A stretch of 64,000 nucleotides of DNA from Pyrococcus sp. ST04 (GCF_000263735.1 NC_017946.1:351348-415347); one strand, 5' to 3'. Positions 43,947-53,701 are shown, numbered from the stretch's first letter. The notes: generated by a model not told the origin, from the sequence alone. Translations and numbers: made by a program.

Positions 43947-45350
43947 GTGGCTGGAGAGCTGGATTTTCTATTTTACCCTAAGAGCGTTGCAGTAATTGGG
44001 GCCTCTCACGTCCCTGGGAAAATAGGAAATGCAATAATGCGTTCAATCACGGCGAACTTCAAGGGCAAGGTTTATGCTGTGAACATAAAGGGTGGTGAGA
44101 TTGAGGTCAACGGAAAGAAATTCAAAGTTTACAAGAGCATCAAGGATATTCCAGATGAAGTCGATGTTGCAGTAATTGCAGTACCTGCAAAATTTGTTCC
44201 AGATGTTGTTGAGGAGTGCGGGGAGAAAGGGGTAAAGGGAGTTGTTGTAATATCTGCTGGCTTCAAGGAGGCTGGAAGGGCTGATTTAGAGGAGGAGCTC
44301 GTTAGAAGGGCCAAGAAGTGGGGAATAAGGGTAGTTGGTCCTAACTGTCTTGGAGTCACAAACCTTGAGAACGGCTTTGACTGTAACTTTAACCCGCCCG
44401 AGAGGCAGGCAAGACCAAAATTTGGGCCAATAGCCTTTATGAGTCAGAGTGGAGCATTCGGTGCAGCAATTCTTGATTGGGCAGCGAGGCACGAAGTTGG
44501 TATGAGCAAGTTCATAAGTCTTGGAAACATGGCCGACCTCGATGAGAGTGACTTCATGCTCTACTTGAAGGATGATCCAAAAACAAAGGTCATAACTGCT
44601 TATATTGAGGGAGTAAAGGACGGAAGGAAGTTCTTCAATGCGGCTAAAGAAACTACGAAGGTTAAACCCGTTATAGTTCTCAAGGCTGGAAGGACTGAGG
44701 CTGGAGCAAAAGCTGCCGCTTCCCACACTGGTTCGTTAGCGGGAAGTTATAAGATCTATGAAGCAGCATTCGAGCAGACTGGTGTTCTTTCGGCCAAGAG
44801 CATGAGGCAACTTTTCAATTATGCAAAGGCATTGGCCATGCAGAAGCCCGCTAGCGGGGATAGGGTTGCGATAGTTACCAATGGTGGCGGGGCTGGAGTG
44901 ATGATGAGTGATGGCCTCCTTGAGGTGGGCCTCAAGCTTGCGGAGCTAAGTGAAGAAACTAATGAAAAGTTTAGAAAGGCTATAGAGGAAGGTAAGCTCC
45001 CAGAACACATGAGCTACAGGAACCCAATTGATGTCATTGGCGATGCTCCTTCAAGCAGGTATGAGCTTGCAATTAGATACGCCCTTGAGGATCCAAACGT
45101 TGATATAGTGGCAGTTATAGCCCTCTTCCAAAGCCCGGCGTTGGATGAGGGAATAGTTGATGTGATGGAGAGGGTTCAGGAGTACGGAAAGCCTATAGTA
45201 TTCGTCGCTCCGGGTGGAGAGTTCCCTGAGAAAATGGCAAGGAGAATTGAAGAGAAAGGAGTTCCAGTATTCGAAACTGTTGAGGATGGAGTTGACGCCG
45301 TGTACGCCTTAGTCAAGTATGGGTTATATCTTAAGGAGCTTTCTGATTAG
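43947..45350 (+). CDS. Acyl-CoA synthetase (ADP-forming), alpha subunit
   Basis: Alpha subunit of the archaeal ADP-forming acetyl/acyl-CoA synthetase, which makes ATP from acyl-CoA, ADP and phosphate in the last step of sugar or peptide fermentation. CoA-binding opening FYPKSVAVIGASHVPGKIG, GPNCLG, and phospho-His in ASHTGSLAGSY. I chose GTG 43947 because GGTGG lies 6 bases upstream; the in-frame codon at 43896 lies in a TATA-like stretch (TTTTATATAT). Length 467 aa. The beta subunit is not nearby. Substrate class unclear. Confidence 0.9.
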   Translation: MAGELDFLFYPKSVAVIGASHVPGKIGNAIMRSITANFKGKVYAVNIKGGEIEVNGKKFKVYKSIKDIPDEVDVAVIAVPAKFVPDVVEECGEKGVKGVVVISAGFKEAGRADLEEELVRRAKKWGIRVVGPNCLGVTNLENGFDCNFNPPERQARPKFGPIAFMSQSGAFGAAILDWAARHEVGMSKFISLGNMADLDESDFMLYLKDDPKTKVITAYIEGVKDGRKFFNAAKETTKVKPVIVLKAGRTEAGAKAAASHTGSLAGSYKIYEAAFEQTGVLSAKSMRQLFNYAKALAMQKPASGDRVAIVTNGGGAGVMMSDGLLEVGLKLAELSEETNEKFRKAIEEGKLPEHMSYRNPIDVIGDAPSSRYELAIRYALEDPNVDIVAVIALFQSPALDEGIVDVMERVQEYGKPIVFVAPGGEFPEKMARRIEEKGVPVFETVEDGVDAVYALVKYGLYLKELSD

Positions 45351-46423
45351 AGTTTTTGGAATTCTTTCTCAATTATTTTCATTTGATGCTCATCAAGGAC
45401 TCTGGGGTTTATGACAAGTAAAATGCTCCCGTTGTTCTCTATTGCAATATCTTTGACAGTGTATAAGAATTTCATTGCTGGATTAAATCCATTTTCGAGA
45501 ATCAAAAATTCGAGGCAATCTATATACAGTAAGTTATACCCAACCTTGAATGCCTTTGCAATAAGATCCGTTAGAATGTCAATCTTTGTTGGTGATATAG
45601 CATAAACGTTCTCTCTTATTTCTCCTTCCCTAACCTTTGTTACCCAATACACTAACGTTGAACTGTTTATTTCATTTGTTGGGTGCTTCCTAGTTATCAT
45701 TACTGTGTTCATCTTTGAGGCTATGTCCAGTGCTTTCCCTTCATCGGTAGTCCAATAGGCTCCTGGCTTTATAACTAAATGTGGGGTTTTCTGTGGGGTT
45801 TTAGGGACGAATATTACCATCTTTAAGGCTCCTATAGCCGCAATTAGTCTGAAGATTGCTGCTCCGAGGAATGCTAGTGGATAGAACCAGTCTACATGCC
45901 TTGTAAATGGGTAAGTCAGGTTTAATACTCCTACCCCGGCAATTCCAAGTGGAAATAAAGCTTGAAGACTTCTCTTCTCCACAACATGTTCCCATAAGAT
46001 GAATGCCAGGTAAACCAAAGCACCTCCAAGGATTAAGGATGGACACAAGGAGGATAGCATAAAGTTTCCTCTAAACATGCCAACTGCCATTGCAAATATC
46101 CATGCATATGATGCCACTAGAACTATCCCAATTATTGTGATGTGTCTCGGTCTTATTGTGTCATACTTTAACATAAACGCGGCTCCTAAGAGAAGTATTC
46201 CTATGTAGAAACTTGGTATTTTGCTGACAATGGGGTATATGTGAGGGTCTATCGTTATGCCTAATGGCTTCAATATGTAGTTTTCAATATCAAGCATTGC
46301 TATGAAAAATGCAACGGAAAGTATTGTCCAGCCTTTTTCCTTGGTTTTTATAGCTTTATACGTTGCAACACCAAACAGTATCCCCCTCGACAATAAATTA
46401 AGGAGGGGGATTATAGAGCTCAT
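45347..46423 (-). CDS. DUF835 membrane protein
   Basis: 358-aa protein with about seven N-terminal transmembrane helices (residues 1-210) and a cytoplasmic C-terminal domain of the archaeal DUF835 type (PGAYWTTDEGKALDIASKM, VMITRKHPTNEI, LYIDCLEFLILENGF). DUF835 domains look like signalling modules of RecA/KaiC-like derivation; role unknown. The ATG at 46423 overlaps the TGA of the upstream nucleotidyltransferase gene. The end overlaps the synthetase gene convergently by 4 bases. Confidence 0.78.
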   Translation of the reverse strand: MSSIIPLLNLLSRGILFGVATYKAIKTKEKGWTILSVAFFIAMLDIENYILKPLGITIDPHIYPIVSKIPSFYIGILLLGAAFMLKYDTIRPRHITIIGIVLVASYAWIFAMAVGMFRGNFMLSSLCPSLILGGALVYLAFILWEHVVEKRSLQALFPLGIAGVGVLNLTYPFTRHVDWFYPLAFLGAAIFRLIAAIGALKMVIFVPKTPQKTPHLVIKPGAYWTTDEGKALDIASKMNTVMITRKHPTNEINSSTLVYWVTKVREGEIRENVYAISPTKIDILTDLIAKAFKVGYNLLYIDCLEFLILENGFNPAMKFLYTVKDIAIENNGSILLVINPRVLDEHQMKIIEKEFQKL

Positions 46424-47682
46424 TTTTCTATCACCGTTTTCTCTTGCTTGACAACAACAAGAACACCTGGTGGAATGTTCTTGTCGACTATGACTCCGGG
46501 ACCTACAAAGGCGTTACTCCCTATCTTTCTTCCCGGATATATACTTACGTTTATTCCGACCTTCACATTATGGCCTATTATCGCCCCGAGCTTTCTTCTC
46601 CCTGAGTCCTCTAATTTTCCTTTTACTTCAACTTTTACCGTTCCTTTGTCGTGTCTGAGATTTGCCGTTATCGTTCCTGCTCCTAAATTTGTATTCTCTC
46701 CTATTATTGAGTCTCCAACATAGTTCAAGTGTGGGGCGTTGCTATTGTCCATTATTATTGAGTTCTTTATCTCGACTGCATTTCCTATGTGGCAGTTGTC
46801 CCCTATACTTGTATAGGGCCTTATGAAGCAGTTTGGCCCTATCCTAGAATTCTTTCCAATCTTCACCGGCCCTATTATGTAGCTTCCCGCCCTAACGACT
46901 GTTCCCTCCCCAATTTCTACTGGAGGAATTATAGTTGCTCCCTCCTCAACGATGCCTTTGATCTCGTGTTTTAGCTTGGTTTTTAGGATGTACTCGTTAA
47001 CCTCTAGGAGATTCCATGGTCTCCCGATATCGTTCCAATAACCTTCGTATTTGTAGAAAACGACGTTCTTTCCCGCTTCAATCATGAGATTTATTGTGTC
47101 CGTTATCTCGTACTCGCCCCTCTCGCTTTCCTCGGTTCTCTCTATGAATTCAAAAACATCATCTTTGAAGATATAAATTCCGAGATTTGCAAAGCCCTTG
47201 ACATTTCCTGGCTTCTCAAGTATTTTCTTTACGTATTTTCCCTCTACTTCTACCTTTCCAAATTGGCTGAGGTCTTCAAATTCTTTAACTACTAGAGCTG
47301 CGTCTCCATTGTTCTTTCTAAAGGTATGTAAGAGTCCTCTGATGGCATCTTGCTCAAAATATATATCCCCATTGACTGCGAAGAACGCCTCTCCCTTTTC
47401 TATAAATTCTTTTGCAGAATATATCGCCTTTGCCGTTCCTTCTCCTTCGACTTGATCTACGTAGGTTATTGGTTTTCCGTGGAATTCATCTCCTAATAAA
47501 TCGATTAGTTTTTCTTTCATATATCTAACTACTATAATGAACTCGTCGACGAAGGGATCAAGGTTTTCGATTACATACTCTATTATCGGCTTGTTCGCGA
47601 CCTTAAGCACTACCTTTGGTCTATCATCTGTTAGTGGCCTTAATCTTTCTCCCTTTCCGGCTGCTAAAATCACGGCCTTCAT
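46420..47682 (-). CDS. glmU: Bifunctional sugar-1-phosphate nucleotidylyltransferase / acetyltransferase (GlmU-like)
   Basis: 420-aa enzyme. The N-terminal nucleotidyltransferase domain opens with KAVILAAGKGERLRPLTDDRPK. The C-terminal left-handed beta-helix has hexapeptide repeats (IGEGTVVRAGSYIIGPVKIG and on). The archaeal relatives make UDP-GlcNAc or other activated sugars for glycans. ATG 47682 follows GGGGAAG; the in-frame upstream start (47730) gives an unlikely extension. Coupled to the DUF835 gene. Sugar specificity not decidable. Confidence 0.88.
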   Translation of the reverse strand: MKAVILAAGKGERLRPLTDDRPKVVLKVANKPIIEYVIENLDPFVDEFIIVVRYMKEKLIDLLGDEFHGKPITYVDQVEGEGTAKAIYSAKEFIEKGEAFFAVNGDIYFEQDAIRGLLHTFRKNNGDAALVVKEFEDLSQFGKVEVEGKYVKKILEKPGNVKGFANLGIYIFKDDVFEFIERTEESERGEYEITDTINLMIEAGKNVVFYKYEGYWNDIGRPWNLLEVNEYILKTKLKHEIKGIVEEGATIIPPVEIGEGTVVRAGSYIIGPVKIGKNSRIGPNCFIRPYTSIGDNCHIGNAVEIKNSIIMDNSNAPHLNYVGDSIIGENTNLGAGTITANLRHDKGTVKVEVKGKLEDSGRRKLGAIIGHNVKVGINVSIYPGRKIGSNAFVGPGVIVDKNIPPGVLVVVKQEKTVIEK

Positions 47683-47733
47683 TGTACTTCCCCAATTAGA
47701 AGGGTAAGTATGAGGAAGTACAAAAATCATGCG

Positions 47734-48570
47734 TTAAAGCCTAAGTATTTCAGGAACTATGCTTATCTTTGAAACGGGTGTGGGGATTGTATTTGTTACT
47801 GCTAATTCATCAACGGCATTGCTTACCCTTTCAATGGCTCCTTCTGCAAAAACTCCGTGTGTTGCAGCGACGAATATCCTCTTAGCCCCTAGTTCCCTGA
47901 GAAGATTTGCAGCTTTAATCATTGTTCCGCCCGTGCTTATTATGTCATCAACAATTAGGACGTTCCTCCCCTTTACATCAACATCTACTGGAGTCATCTG
48001 AACCTCTGTGGGTGATATTCTTTTCTTCTCAAAGTGGCTGTATTCGAGGTCTAATATTTCAGCAACGCTCTTTGCTCTCTCGAGCGCTCCCTTGTCGGGT
48101 GCCATTACTACTCCATCTCCTAACTTTTCCCTGAAGTATTCCGCTATGACTTTGGCAGGGGAGACATTTTCTGCTTTCCCTGGGAAGAATTCCAATGTTT
48201 TTGGATTGTGAATGTCGAACACGTAGAGTTCATCATAATATAAGCCGAGCATCCTCATTATGGCTCTCACGCTTATTGGTTCTCCCTCTTTGGTCACCCT
48301 GTCCTGTCTGGAGTAGGCGAGATATGGGACAACTATCCTTACCCTTTTATATCCCCTTTCCCGGAGGGCATCTCCTATGAGGATTGCCTCTATTATGTGT
48401 TCATCCTGGGGTCTGTACATTGACTGGATTACGGTTGCTTCTTCTCCCTCTTCGAGTATTCTTACGTACTTTTCTCCATCTGGAAATTTCTTTATCTCGA
48501 CGTTAATTATTTTTGCACTCCCCTCAATTTCCTTTTTTAAGTGTTGGGCGCCACTACCAATAACAAACAC
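47734..48570 (-). CDS. prs: Ribose-phosphate pyrophosphokinase (PRPP synthetase)
   Basis: Makes PRPP from ribose 5-phosphate and ATP for purine, pyrimidine and amino acid synthesis. Motifs: [13 protein letters not shown], the ATP-binding FDIHNPKT-like stretch and the PRPP loop [14 protein letters not shown]. 278 aa is the short archaeal class. Start is a GTG at 48570; its ribosome binding site GGAGGTGG is formed by the last codons of the ASCH gene, so translation is coupled. Confidence 0.95.
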   Translation of the reverse strand: MFVIGSGAQHLKKEIEGSAKIINVEIKKFPDGEKYVRILEEGEEATVIQSMYRPQDEHIIEAILIGDALRERGYKRVRIVVPYLAYSRQDRVTKEGEPISVRAIMRMLGLYYDELYVFDIHNPKTLEFFPGKAENVSPAKVIAEYFREKLGDGVVMAPDKGALERAKSVAEILDLEYSHFEKKRISPTEVQMTPVDVDVKGRNVLIVDDIISTGGTMIKAANLLRELGAKRIFVAATHGVFAEGAIERVSNAVDELAVTNTIPTPVSKISIVPEILRL

Positions 48571-48571
48571 T

Positions 48572-48925
48572 TTACCACCTCCAATTCTTTAAATTTACCC
48601 AGATTTGAGCCCCGTTTGGGATATCAACCTCTATAGGCGGATCAAACTTTATTGGATTTGCGAGAACCCACGCGTAAAGCTTTTTTCCATTGGAGTATTT
48701 TTTAAGAAAGTCATAGCTGGCAAGATGTTTGTTCTCATGATTTGCTAGCTCCTCTGGAGTAAATGGTCCAAGAACATCAACGAGCTCAACAACTCCGAGA
48801 GCTTTTTTCTCAGAAATTATCACTATTTTCCCTCTTATTTTAGTTGGAGTTTTCCTTATTTCCCAAGTCTTTTTCCCTTCTACTATCCATTTTGCGTAGG
48901 GCTGCCTTACTATTAGCCCTTTCAT
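48572..48925 (-). CDS. ASCH-domain protein
   Basis: 117-aa protein of the ASCH fold (PUA-like, RNA or nucleoside binding): [51 protein letters not shown] matches the family (W-E-I-R and xALG). Possible roles are RNA binding or modified-nucleoside hydrolysis; not decidable. The chosen start is ATG 48925; an in-frame GTG/ATG at 48937 is possible. Its last codons (NWRW) supply the prs ribosome binding site; the stop is 1 base from the prs start. Confidence 0.8.
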   Translation of the reverse strand: MKGLIVRQPYAKWIVEGKKTWEIRKTPTKIRGKIVIISEKKALGVVELVDVLGPFTPEELANHENKHLASYDFLKKYSNGKKLYAWVLANPIKFDPPIEVDIPNGAQIWVNLKNWRW

Positions 48926-49003
48926 TAGGTCTCCCAAGGGAGAAAAAGGAGTTTAACCTATATAAATTCAACTTTTAAAGTTAAGAAAAGAAGAGGGCAA
49001 TAT

Positions 49004-49264
49004 TCACTTTATCTGCTCCAGGGCTCCAAGAACTTCCCAAATTATTGTTCTCGTATGAAGGGGCATGTTTGGATCCTCACTAATTTCTTCAAGTATTGCA
49101 ATTGCATCAGCAGCCCTTACGGCAGGTTCTTTTTCCTTGTTCATAAGGGCCTCAATAGCTTGCTCGGCGGCCCTCCTAATATTTCTTGGAACAACTGTAT
49201 CTTGGACAACCTGTTCCCTAAGTACTTGGATGATTTGGTTGATCCTCTCCTCAACATCTGTCAT
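49004..49264 (-). CDS. UPF0147 family protein
   Basis: 86-aa all-helical archaeal protein: MTDVEERINQIIQVLREQVVQDTVVPRNIRRAAEQAIEAL and EDPNMPLHTRTIIWEVL. Function unknown. ATG 49264 follows GGGGGTGATA; the track's longer frame adds an unlikely MGVIF. The 190-base gap to trpS holds a TATA-rich AT stretch and no gene. Confidence 0.88.
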   Translation of the reverse strand: MTDVEERINQIIQVLREQVVQDTVVPRNIRRAAEQAIEALMNKEKEPAVRAADAIAILEEISEDPNMPLHTRTIIWEVLGALEQIK

Positions 49265-49457
49265 AAATATCACCCCCAATCATTTACTCAAGGTTACTAA
49301 ACCCCCAGTAGTGATTATTTGGAATAAGCTAAAAAGTTTTTCTATAATTTCCAAATTCGCAAAATAACTGAGAAGTAATCTAAGCTCACCAGAACCTTAA
49401 AGGGGATGAAACTCTAAAGAAAAGAAAATAGGAAGGAACAGTTTAGCTTTAATTGGG

Positions 49458-50615
49458 TTACTTTTTCAATGGTTCTGGAATTGCCTTGTTCCACTGCTCT
49501 TGAGCTAGTTTTCCTGTGTATTTGAACTTCTCTACTAGCTTTTCTGCTTTCTTTCTCTTCTTTTGGTGCTCTTTCAAAAACTCTTGAACCTTCTGGATCA
49601 GGTATCTTTTACACTCCCCACAAGTTAACTCTCCATTTTTACAAGCATAATATCTCTCCATTAACTTCTTATCATCGGGTTCAAAGAATATTTCAAGCCA
49701 TTTGAATACAACACATTTTTCTGGGTTACCACCCTTTTCTCTTTGCTCTTTAAGAGTTGGTTGACCTCCTGTGAGGGCAAACTTCCATATTTTCTTTCCA
49801 GCTTCTTCTGGATCATCTGTCAGGTAAATTGCTGTCTCTGGTTTTGAGGCACTCATTTTTCCTTCCAGACCTGTTAAGGGTGGAACGAATTTTGAGTGAA
49901 GTGCGGCTGTTTTATAATAGCCAAGGCTCTCGGCAAAGTCCCTTTGGAGTCTCCAGTATGGGTCTTGGTCAATCGCGGCTGGGATTAAACATCTCTTTTT
50001 CTCAAAAAATGTTGGGGCTGCTTGTATTGCAGGGAAGAATATCATTCCGATTTTGCTCTGCTCTGTAAATCCAAAAACGGCTCTAGCCATAGAGAAGTTT
50101 ATCTTCTTCGCTATTGGAATTGCCATCTCATATATTTTTGTGAACTCACTATTCTGGAAGATGAACGTTTTGTCTGGATCAAAGCCAACCGCAATTATAT
50201 CAAGTATGTTCTGATATGCCCAGTACTTCGTATCCTCGAAGCTGAGCTTCTCTTTAAACAAGAATTTTTCATCATCTGTTATTTGAATATACAGGTTTAC
50301 ATCAAATTTCTCTTGTAGCCACTTGGTTGCGAAAAATGGGATTATATGTCCTATGTGCATTGGTCCGCTTGGCCCTCTACCCGTATATAAGAAAAAGCCT
50401 CTTCCACTTTCATAGTCATCCAAGACTTTGTCGTAGTCTCTGTGGGAGAAGAAGAACCTTCTTCTGAAGTAGATTGGCAATTCACTCCTTGTCAGCTTTG
50501 CTGTTCTTTCAAGCAAGTCATCAGTTAAGGGGCTCGTTCCGAACTGCTCTATCAGTTTGTCATAATCTACAATACCCTCTACGTCCCAGGGTGTAACTTT
50601 GAACTCATCTGCCAT
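49458..50615 (-). CDS. trpS: Tryptophanyl-tRNA synthetase
   Basis: Class I aminoacyl-tRNA synthetase charging tRNA-Trp, archaeal/eukaryal type (385 aa). HIGH motif is PMHIGH and the KMSKS loop is KMSAS. YTGRGPSGPMHIGH, AAIDQDPYWRLQRDF and the C-terminal Cys pairs near residue 340 (CKNGELTCGECKRYL) are typical. ATG 50615 is preceded by AGGAGGTG. Upstream a 10-bp inverted repeat lies in the divergent region. Confidence 0.96.
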   Translation of the reverse strand: MADEFKVTPWDVEGIVDYDKLIEQFGTSPLTDDLLERTAKLTRSELPIYFRRRFFFSHRDYDKVLDDYESGRGFFLYTGRGPSGPMHIGHIIPFFATKWLQEKFDVNLYIQITDDEKFLFKEKLSFEDTKYWAYQNILDIIAVGFDPDKTFIFQNSEFTKIYEMAIPIAKKINFSMARAVFGFTEQSKIGMIFFPAIQAAPTFFEKKRCLIPAAIDQDPYWRLQRDFAESLGYYKTAALHSKFVPPLTGLEGKMSASKPETAIYLTDDPEEAGKKIWKFALTGGQPTLKEQREKGGNPEKCVVFKWLEIFFEPDDKKLMERYYACKNGELTCGECKRYLIQKVQEFLKEHQKKRKKAEKLVEKFKYTGKLAQEQWNKAIPEPLKK

Positions 50616-50706
50616 TAGAACACCTCCTAATAGCTTTAGCTAGCTTAAGGATTGCAGAAGAGAGGAATTTAGTGAGTCCAAAAACCACCACCGAGCATGG
50701 GAGTTT

Positions 50707-50733
50707 AAAGGTTTAACAAAAATTTAAACCTTT
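50707..50733. promoter_or_regulatory. 10-bp inverted repeat between trpS and a divergent gene
   Basis: AAAGGTTTAA (50707-50716), 7-base spacer, then TTAAACCTTT (50724-50733), a perfect inverted repeat. It lies about 90 bases before trpS and 58 bases before the divergent 103-aa gene, amid further GGTTTAA-like half copies. Candidate operator. Confidence 0.4.
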
Positions 50734-50790
50734 TGGTTTGCGATAGGTATTTAACCTCCAAGAATAAAATAAATATGGAGGTGGTTCTAG

Positions 50791-51102
50791 ATGAATTCTG
50801 AAGTAGTCAAGGAGTTCTTAGAGGACATTGGCGCAGATTATATTGAGCTCGAGGGTGAGATACACCTCGAGCCTGAGGTTTTCTATGAGGTTTGGAAATA
50901 TGTTGGAGAACCTGAATTAAAGACCTATGTAATTGAAGATGAAGTTGTTGAACCGGGTGAGTACGATCCGCCTGAAATGAAGTATACGGAGGCGAAGAAG
51001 ATTAAGATAAAGAAGGTGTACTTTGAAACGCTCGATGGAGTTAAGGTCGTAACTGATTACTCTGAGTTCAACAAGATACTCAAAGAAAAAAGATCATCTT
51101 AG
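50791..51102 (+). CDS. Conserved acidic hypothetical protein, 103 aa
   Basis: Unrecognised, acidic protein beginning NSEVVKEFLEDIGADYIELEGEIHLEPEVFYEVWKYVGEP, without cysteines or membrane segments. A helix-strand mixture is likely. The ATG at 50791 follows GGAGGTGG. It ends 2 bases from the convergent regulator gene. Probably a Thermococcales-specific protein. Confidence 0.75.
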   Translation: MNSEVVKEFLEDIGADYIELEGEIHLEPEVFYEVWKYVGEPELKTYVIEDEVVEPGEYDPPEMKYTEAKKIKIKKVYFETLDGVKVVTDYSEFNKILKEKRSS

Positions 51103-51104
51103 CT

Positions 51105-52025
51105 CTAGAATTCCAATATTGATTTGTATCCCTTTCCATCTTTTCTAACCATTCTGGAGAATCTCGTTTTCATGTGCTCATTGTTTAATTCCGCGAACAT
51201 GTCCAAGTAGCCTATTGCGAGTTTCTCAACATATGGGCTAAATTCGAGGACTTTTCTTCCCAGATCTTCTTTTGAAGAGAAGAACCATTCTATGTAATAC
51301 CCTTTTGGCTTTAATATTCCCAACTTTATCTCGATATCTTTAAATCTTTCCAATAGTTCTTCTATATTCGCATTGGAGGCTATTCCAATGAATGACCTGT
51401 CGTAAATTGGTTCAATGTTTTCAATGTATGCATAAAAGCCAAGAATGACGCCATCTCTAATGAGTTTGTCTATCATAAACTTTATTGTTGGTCGACTTTT
51501 TCCTAGTTTTGTCTCAAGATCTTTCATCGGTGTTCTGGCATCGACTTTCAGTATGTCAAGAAGTACTGCATATTCATAGGGATACTCCCATTTCCCAAAC
51601 TCAACGTTTTCTCTTTTTCTTCCCCAAACCTCATAAAATTCGAAGTTGTCCGAGTACTTTGAGAGCATTTCAGGAATGTACTTTTCTTGATCAACTGGAA
51701 TGTGCATTATAGCCTGTATTCCATTTATGAATCCAAATATCGGTGTTATATGAGCAATGAAAGGATTTTTTAGCATTTCTTTAGCTTTTGTAGTTAGTTC
51801 TACTTTTGGAACATTGAGAAATGCGACGTAACTTTTCAGTCCTAACTTGACTATATTATATACTGCACTAACAAAAACATACTTTCCGTAATACTTGTCA
51901 TATATTCTCTTTATTTTATGGTAATCAATACCCTCGGAAGTCGCTATCTTTCTTAAGCTCTCCCTTGGATACTTGTTAAGAATTTCAGCCAACCACTCGA
52001 CCTCATTTTTATCTATTGAGGGCAT
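51105..52025 (-). CDS. Transcriptional regulator with two helix-turn-helix regions (Lrp/AsnC-like)
   Basis: 306-aa protein. N-terminal HTH-like segment (LAEILNKYPRESLRKIATSEGIDYHKIKRIYDKYYG), then an about 110-residue beta-alpha domain. A second HTH (DARTPMKDLETKLGKSRPTIKFMIDKLIRDGVILGFYAYI, near 170-210) precedes another sensor-like domain. This two-unit layout resembles tandem Lrp/AsnC-type archaeal regulators. Target unknown. ATG 52025; no strong ribosome binding site. Divergent from the adenosine kinase gene, which it may control. Confidence 0.75.
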   Translation of the reverse strand: MPSIDKNEVEWLAEILNKYPRESLRKIATSEGIDYHKIKRIYDKYYGKYVFVSAVYNIVKLGLKSYVAFLNVPKVELTTKAKEMLKNPFIAHITPIFGFINGIQAIMHIPVDQEKYIPEMLSKYSDNFEFYEVWGRKRENVEFGKWEYPYEYAVLLDILKVDARTPMKDLETKLGKSRPTIKFMIDKLIRDGVILGFYAYIENIEPIYDRSFIGIASNANIEELLERFKDIEIKLGILKPKGYYIEWFFSSKEDLGRKVLEFSPYVEKLAIGYLDMFAELNNEHMKTRFSRMVRKDGKGYKSILEF

Positions 52026-52159
52026 ATAACATCAGTAAAAATTGGTTACCACGACTAAAAACTCTTATGGTTGGGTTTCTTTAGAACCGATAATTCTACT
52101 AGGGGAAGGAAAAAGAAATAAAAGAAGGATCCTTGCTAAAGATCAAATGGTGGTGTGGC

Positions 52160-52648
52160 ATGGTGAGGATTGAAGTTATTGATATAGAAAAGCCAGAAGG
52201 CGTTGAGGTAATAATAGGACAAGGGAACTTCTCGATATTTACTGTCGACGACTTAGCGAGGGCACTTTTAACGGCCGTCCCTGGGATAAAGTTTGGGATA
52301 GCAATGAACGAAGCCAAGCCTCAGCTAACGAGGTACACGGGGAATGATCCAGAGTTGGAAAAACTAGCGGCTAAGAATGCCGTGAAAATTGGAGCTGGGC
52401 ATGTATTTGTGATATTAATGAAGAATGCTTATCCAATTAACGTCTTGAACACCATCAAGAACCACCCAGCAGTTGCAATGGTGTATGGGGCAAGTGAAAA
52501 TCCATTCCAAGTAATAGTGGCGGAAACTGAACTCGGAAGGGCTGTCATTGGGGTAGTGGATGGAAAGGCTGCGAACAAGATAGAAACTGAAGAGCAAAAG
52601 AAGGAAAGAAGGGAGCTAGTCGAGAAAATAGGATACAAAATAGACTGA
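52160..52648 (+). CDS. Adenosine-specific kinase-like protein (DUF355)
   Basis: 162-aa archaeal protein of the DUF355 family, whose Pyrobaculum member is described as an adenosine-specific kinase. Characteristic text: [46 protein letters not shown], and [24 protein letters not shown] start at ATG 52160, with GGTGGTG upstream; the upstream in-frame codon (52133) is less likely. It would salvage adenosine to AMP. Followed by rdgB after 10 bases. Confidence 0.82.
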   Translation: MVRIEVIDIEKPEGVEVIIGQGNFSIFTVDDLARALLTAVPGIKFGIAMNEAKPQLTRYTGNDPELEKLAAKNAVKIGAGHVFVILMKNAYPINVLNTIKNHPAVAMVYGASENPFQVIVAETELGRAVIGVVDGKAANKIETEEQKKERRELVEKIGYKID

Positions 52649-52658
52649 GGGCTCTTCT

Positions 52659-53216
52659 ATGAAAATATTTTTTATCACATCAAACGATGGAAAAGTCAGA
52701 GAAGCTAAGGCCCTCCTAGAACCTTTAGGCGTTGAAGTAATCAAAAAGACTATTGAGTATCCGGAGATACAGGCTGGGTCTTTGGAAGAGGTAGTTGAGT
52801 TTGGGGCAAAGTGGCTTGCTGAAATATTAGATGGGCCTTTTATGATAGAGGATTCTGGTCTGTTTATAGAAGCTCTTAATGGTTTTCCAGGGGTGTATTC
52901 GGCTTACGTTTATAAGACAATAGGCCTCGACGGGATATTGAAGCTTCTTTCTGATGTGGAAAATAGGAGAGCTTACTTTAAGAGTGTAATTGGCTATTAC
53001 GATGGGAAACTCCATATATTTAAGGGAATCGTCTGGGGCAGAATAAGCACTGAGAAGAGGGGAATACATGGGTTTGGTTATGACCCAATATTCGTTCCAG
53101 ATGGTTACGAGAAGACCTTCGCCGAAATGACAACTGAAGAGAAAAACGCTATCTCTCACAGGGGAAAAGCTTTAAAAGAATTTCATAGATGGTTAAAAGA
53201 AAACCTTAAATACTGA
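52659..53216 (+). CDS. rdgB: XTP/dITP diphosphatase (RdgB/HAM1 family)
   Basis: Removes deaminated purine nucleotides (ITP, XTP) from the nucleotide pool, important at high temperature. 185 aa, opening [16 protein letters not shown]; the [19 protein letters not shown] and [24 protein letters not shown] and SHRGKAL motifs are typical. Follows the adenosine kinase gene closely and forms a nucleotide-hygiene pair with it. Confidence 0.95.
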   Translation: MKIFFITSNDGKVREAKALLEPLGVEVIKKTIEYPEIQAGSLEEVVEFGAKWLAEILDGPFMIEDSGLFIEALNGFPGVYSAYVYKTIGLDGILKLLSDVENRRAYFKSVIGYYDGKLHIFKGIVWGRISTEKRGIHGFGYDPIFVPDGYEKTFAEMTTEEKNAISHRGKALKEFHRWLKENLKY

Positions 53217-53248
53217 ACATTCGCCAAATAACTAGAAAGGTGGTGATT

Positions 53249-53701
53249 ATGGCTGAAATCTTAGACAGGGTAGATAGGAGATTGCTTGAAGAACTAAAGA
53301 ATAATGCGAGGGAAAATATAGCCGCGTTAAGTAAAAAGCTTGGGATACCCAGGACAACTGTCCATTACAGAATCAAAAGGCTAGTTGAAGAGGGGATAAT
53401 AGAGAAGTTCACTATAAAGCCGAACTACAAGAAGCTTAACCTTGGAACCACAGCATTCATCTTGATAAGATATGATCCAGATTCTGGGTTGACTCAAAGG
53501 GAAGTAGCTGAGCAGATAGCTAAAATCCCGGGAGTTTATGAAGTACACATCATCGCTGGAGAGTGGGATCTTCTATTAAAGGTTAGAGCCTCTAATGCGG
53601 AGGAAATTGGTAAGATAGTAATAGATAGGCTCAGAGAGATTAAAGGGGTTGGCCAGACTGTGACAATGGTTTCCTTTGTTACAGTGAAGGAAGAAATTTA
53701 G
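53249..53701 (+). CDS. lrpA: Lrp/AsnC family transcriptional regulator
   Basis: 150-aa Lrp/AsnC regulator: HTH (ENIAALSKKLGIPRTTVHYRIKRLVEEGIIEKF) and a C-terminal RAM domain (GVYEVHIIAGEWDLLLKVRA). It looks like the P. furiosus LrpA type, which represses its own gene. ATG 53249 follows GGTGGTGA. A C/D sRNA starts at the first base after the stop codon. Confidence 0.9.
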   Translation: MAEILDRVDRRLLEELKNNARENIAALSKKLGIPRTTVHYRIKRLVEEGIIEKFTIKPNYKKLNLGTTAFILIRYDPDSGLTQREVAEQIAKIPGVYEVHIIAGEWDLLLKVRASNAEEIGKIVIDRLREIKGVGQTVTMVSFVTVKEEI

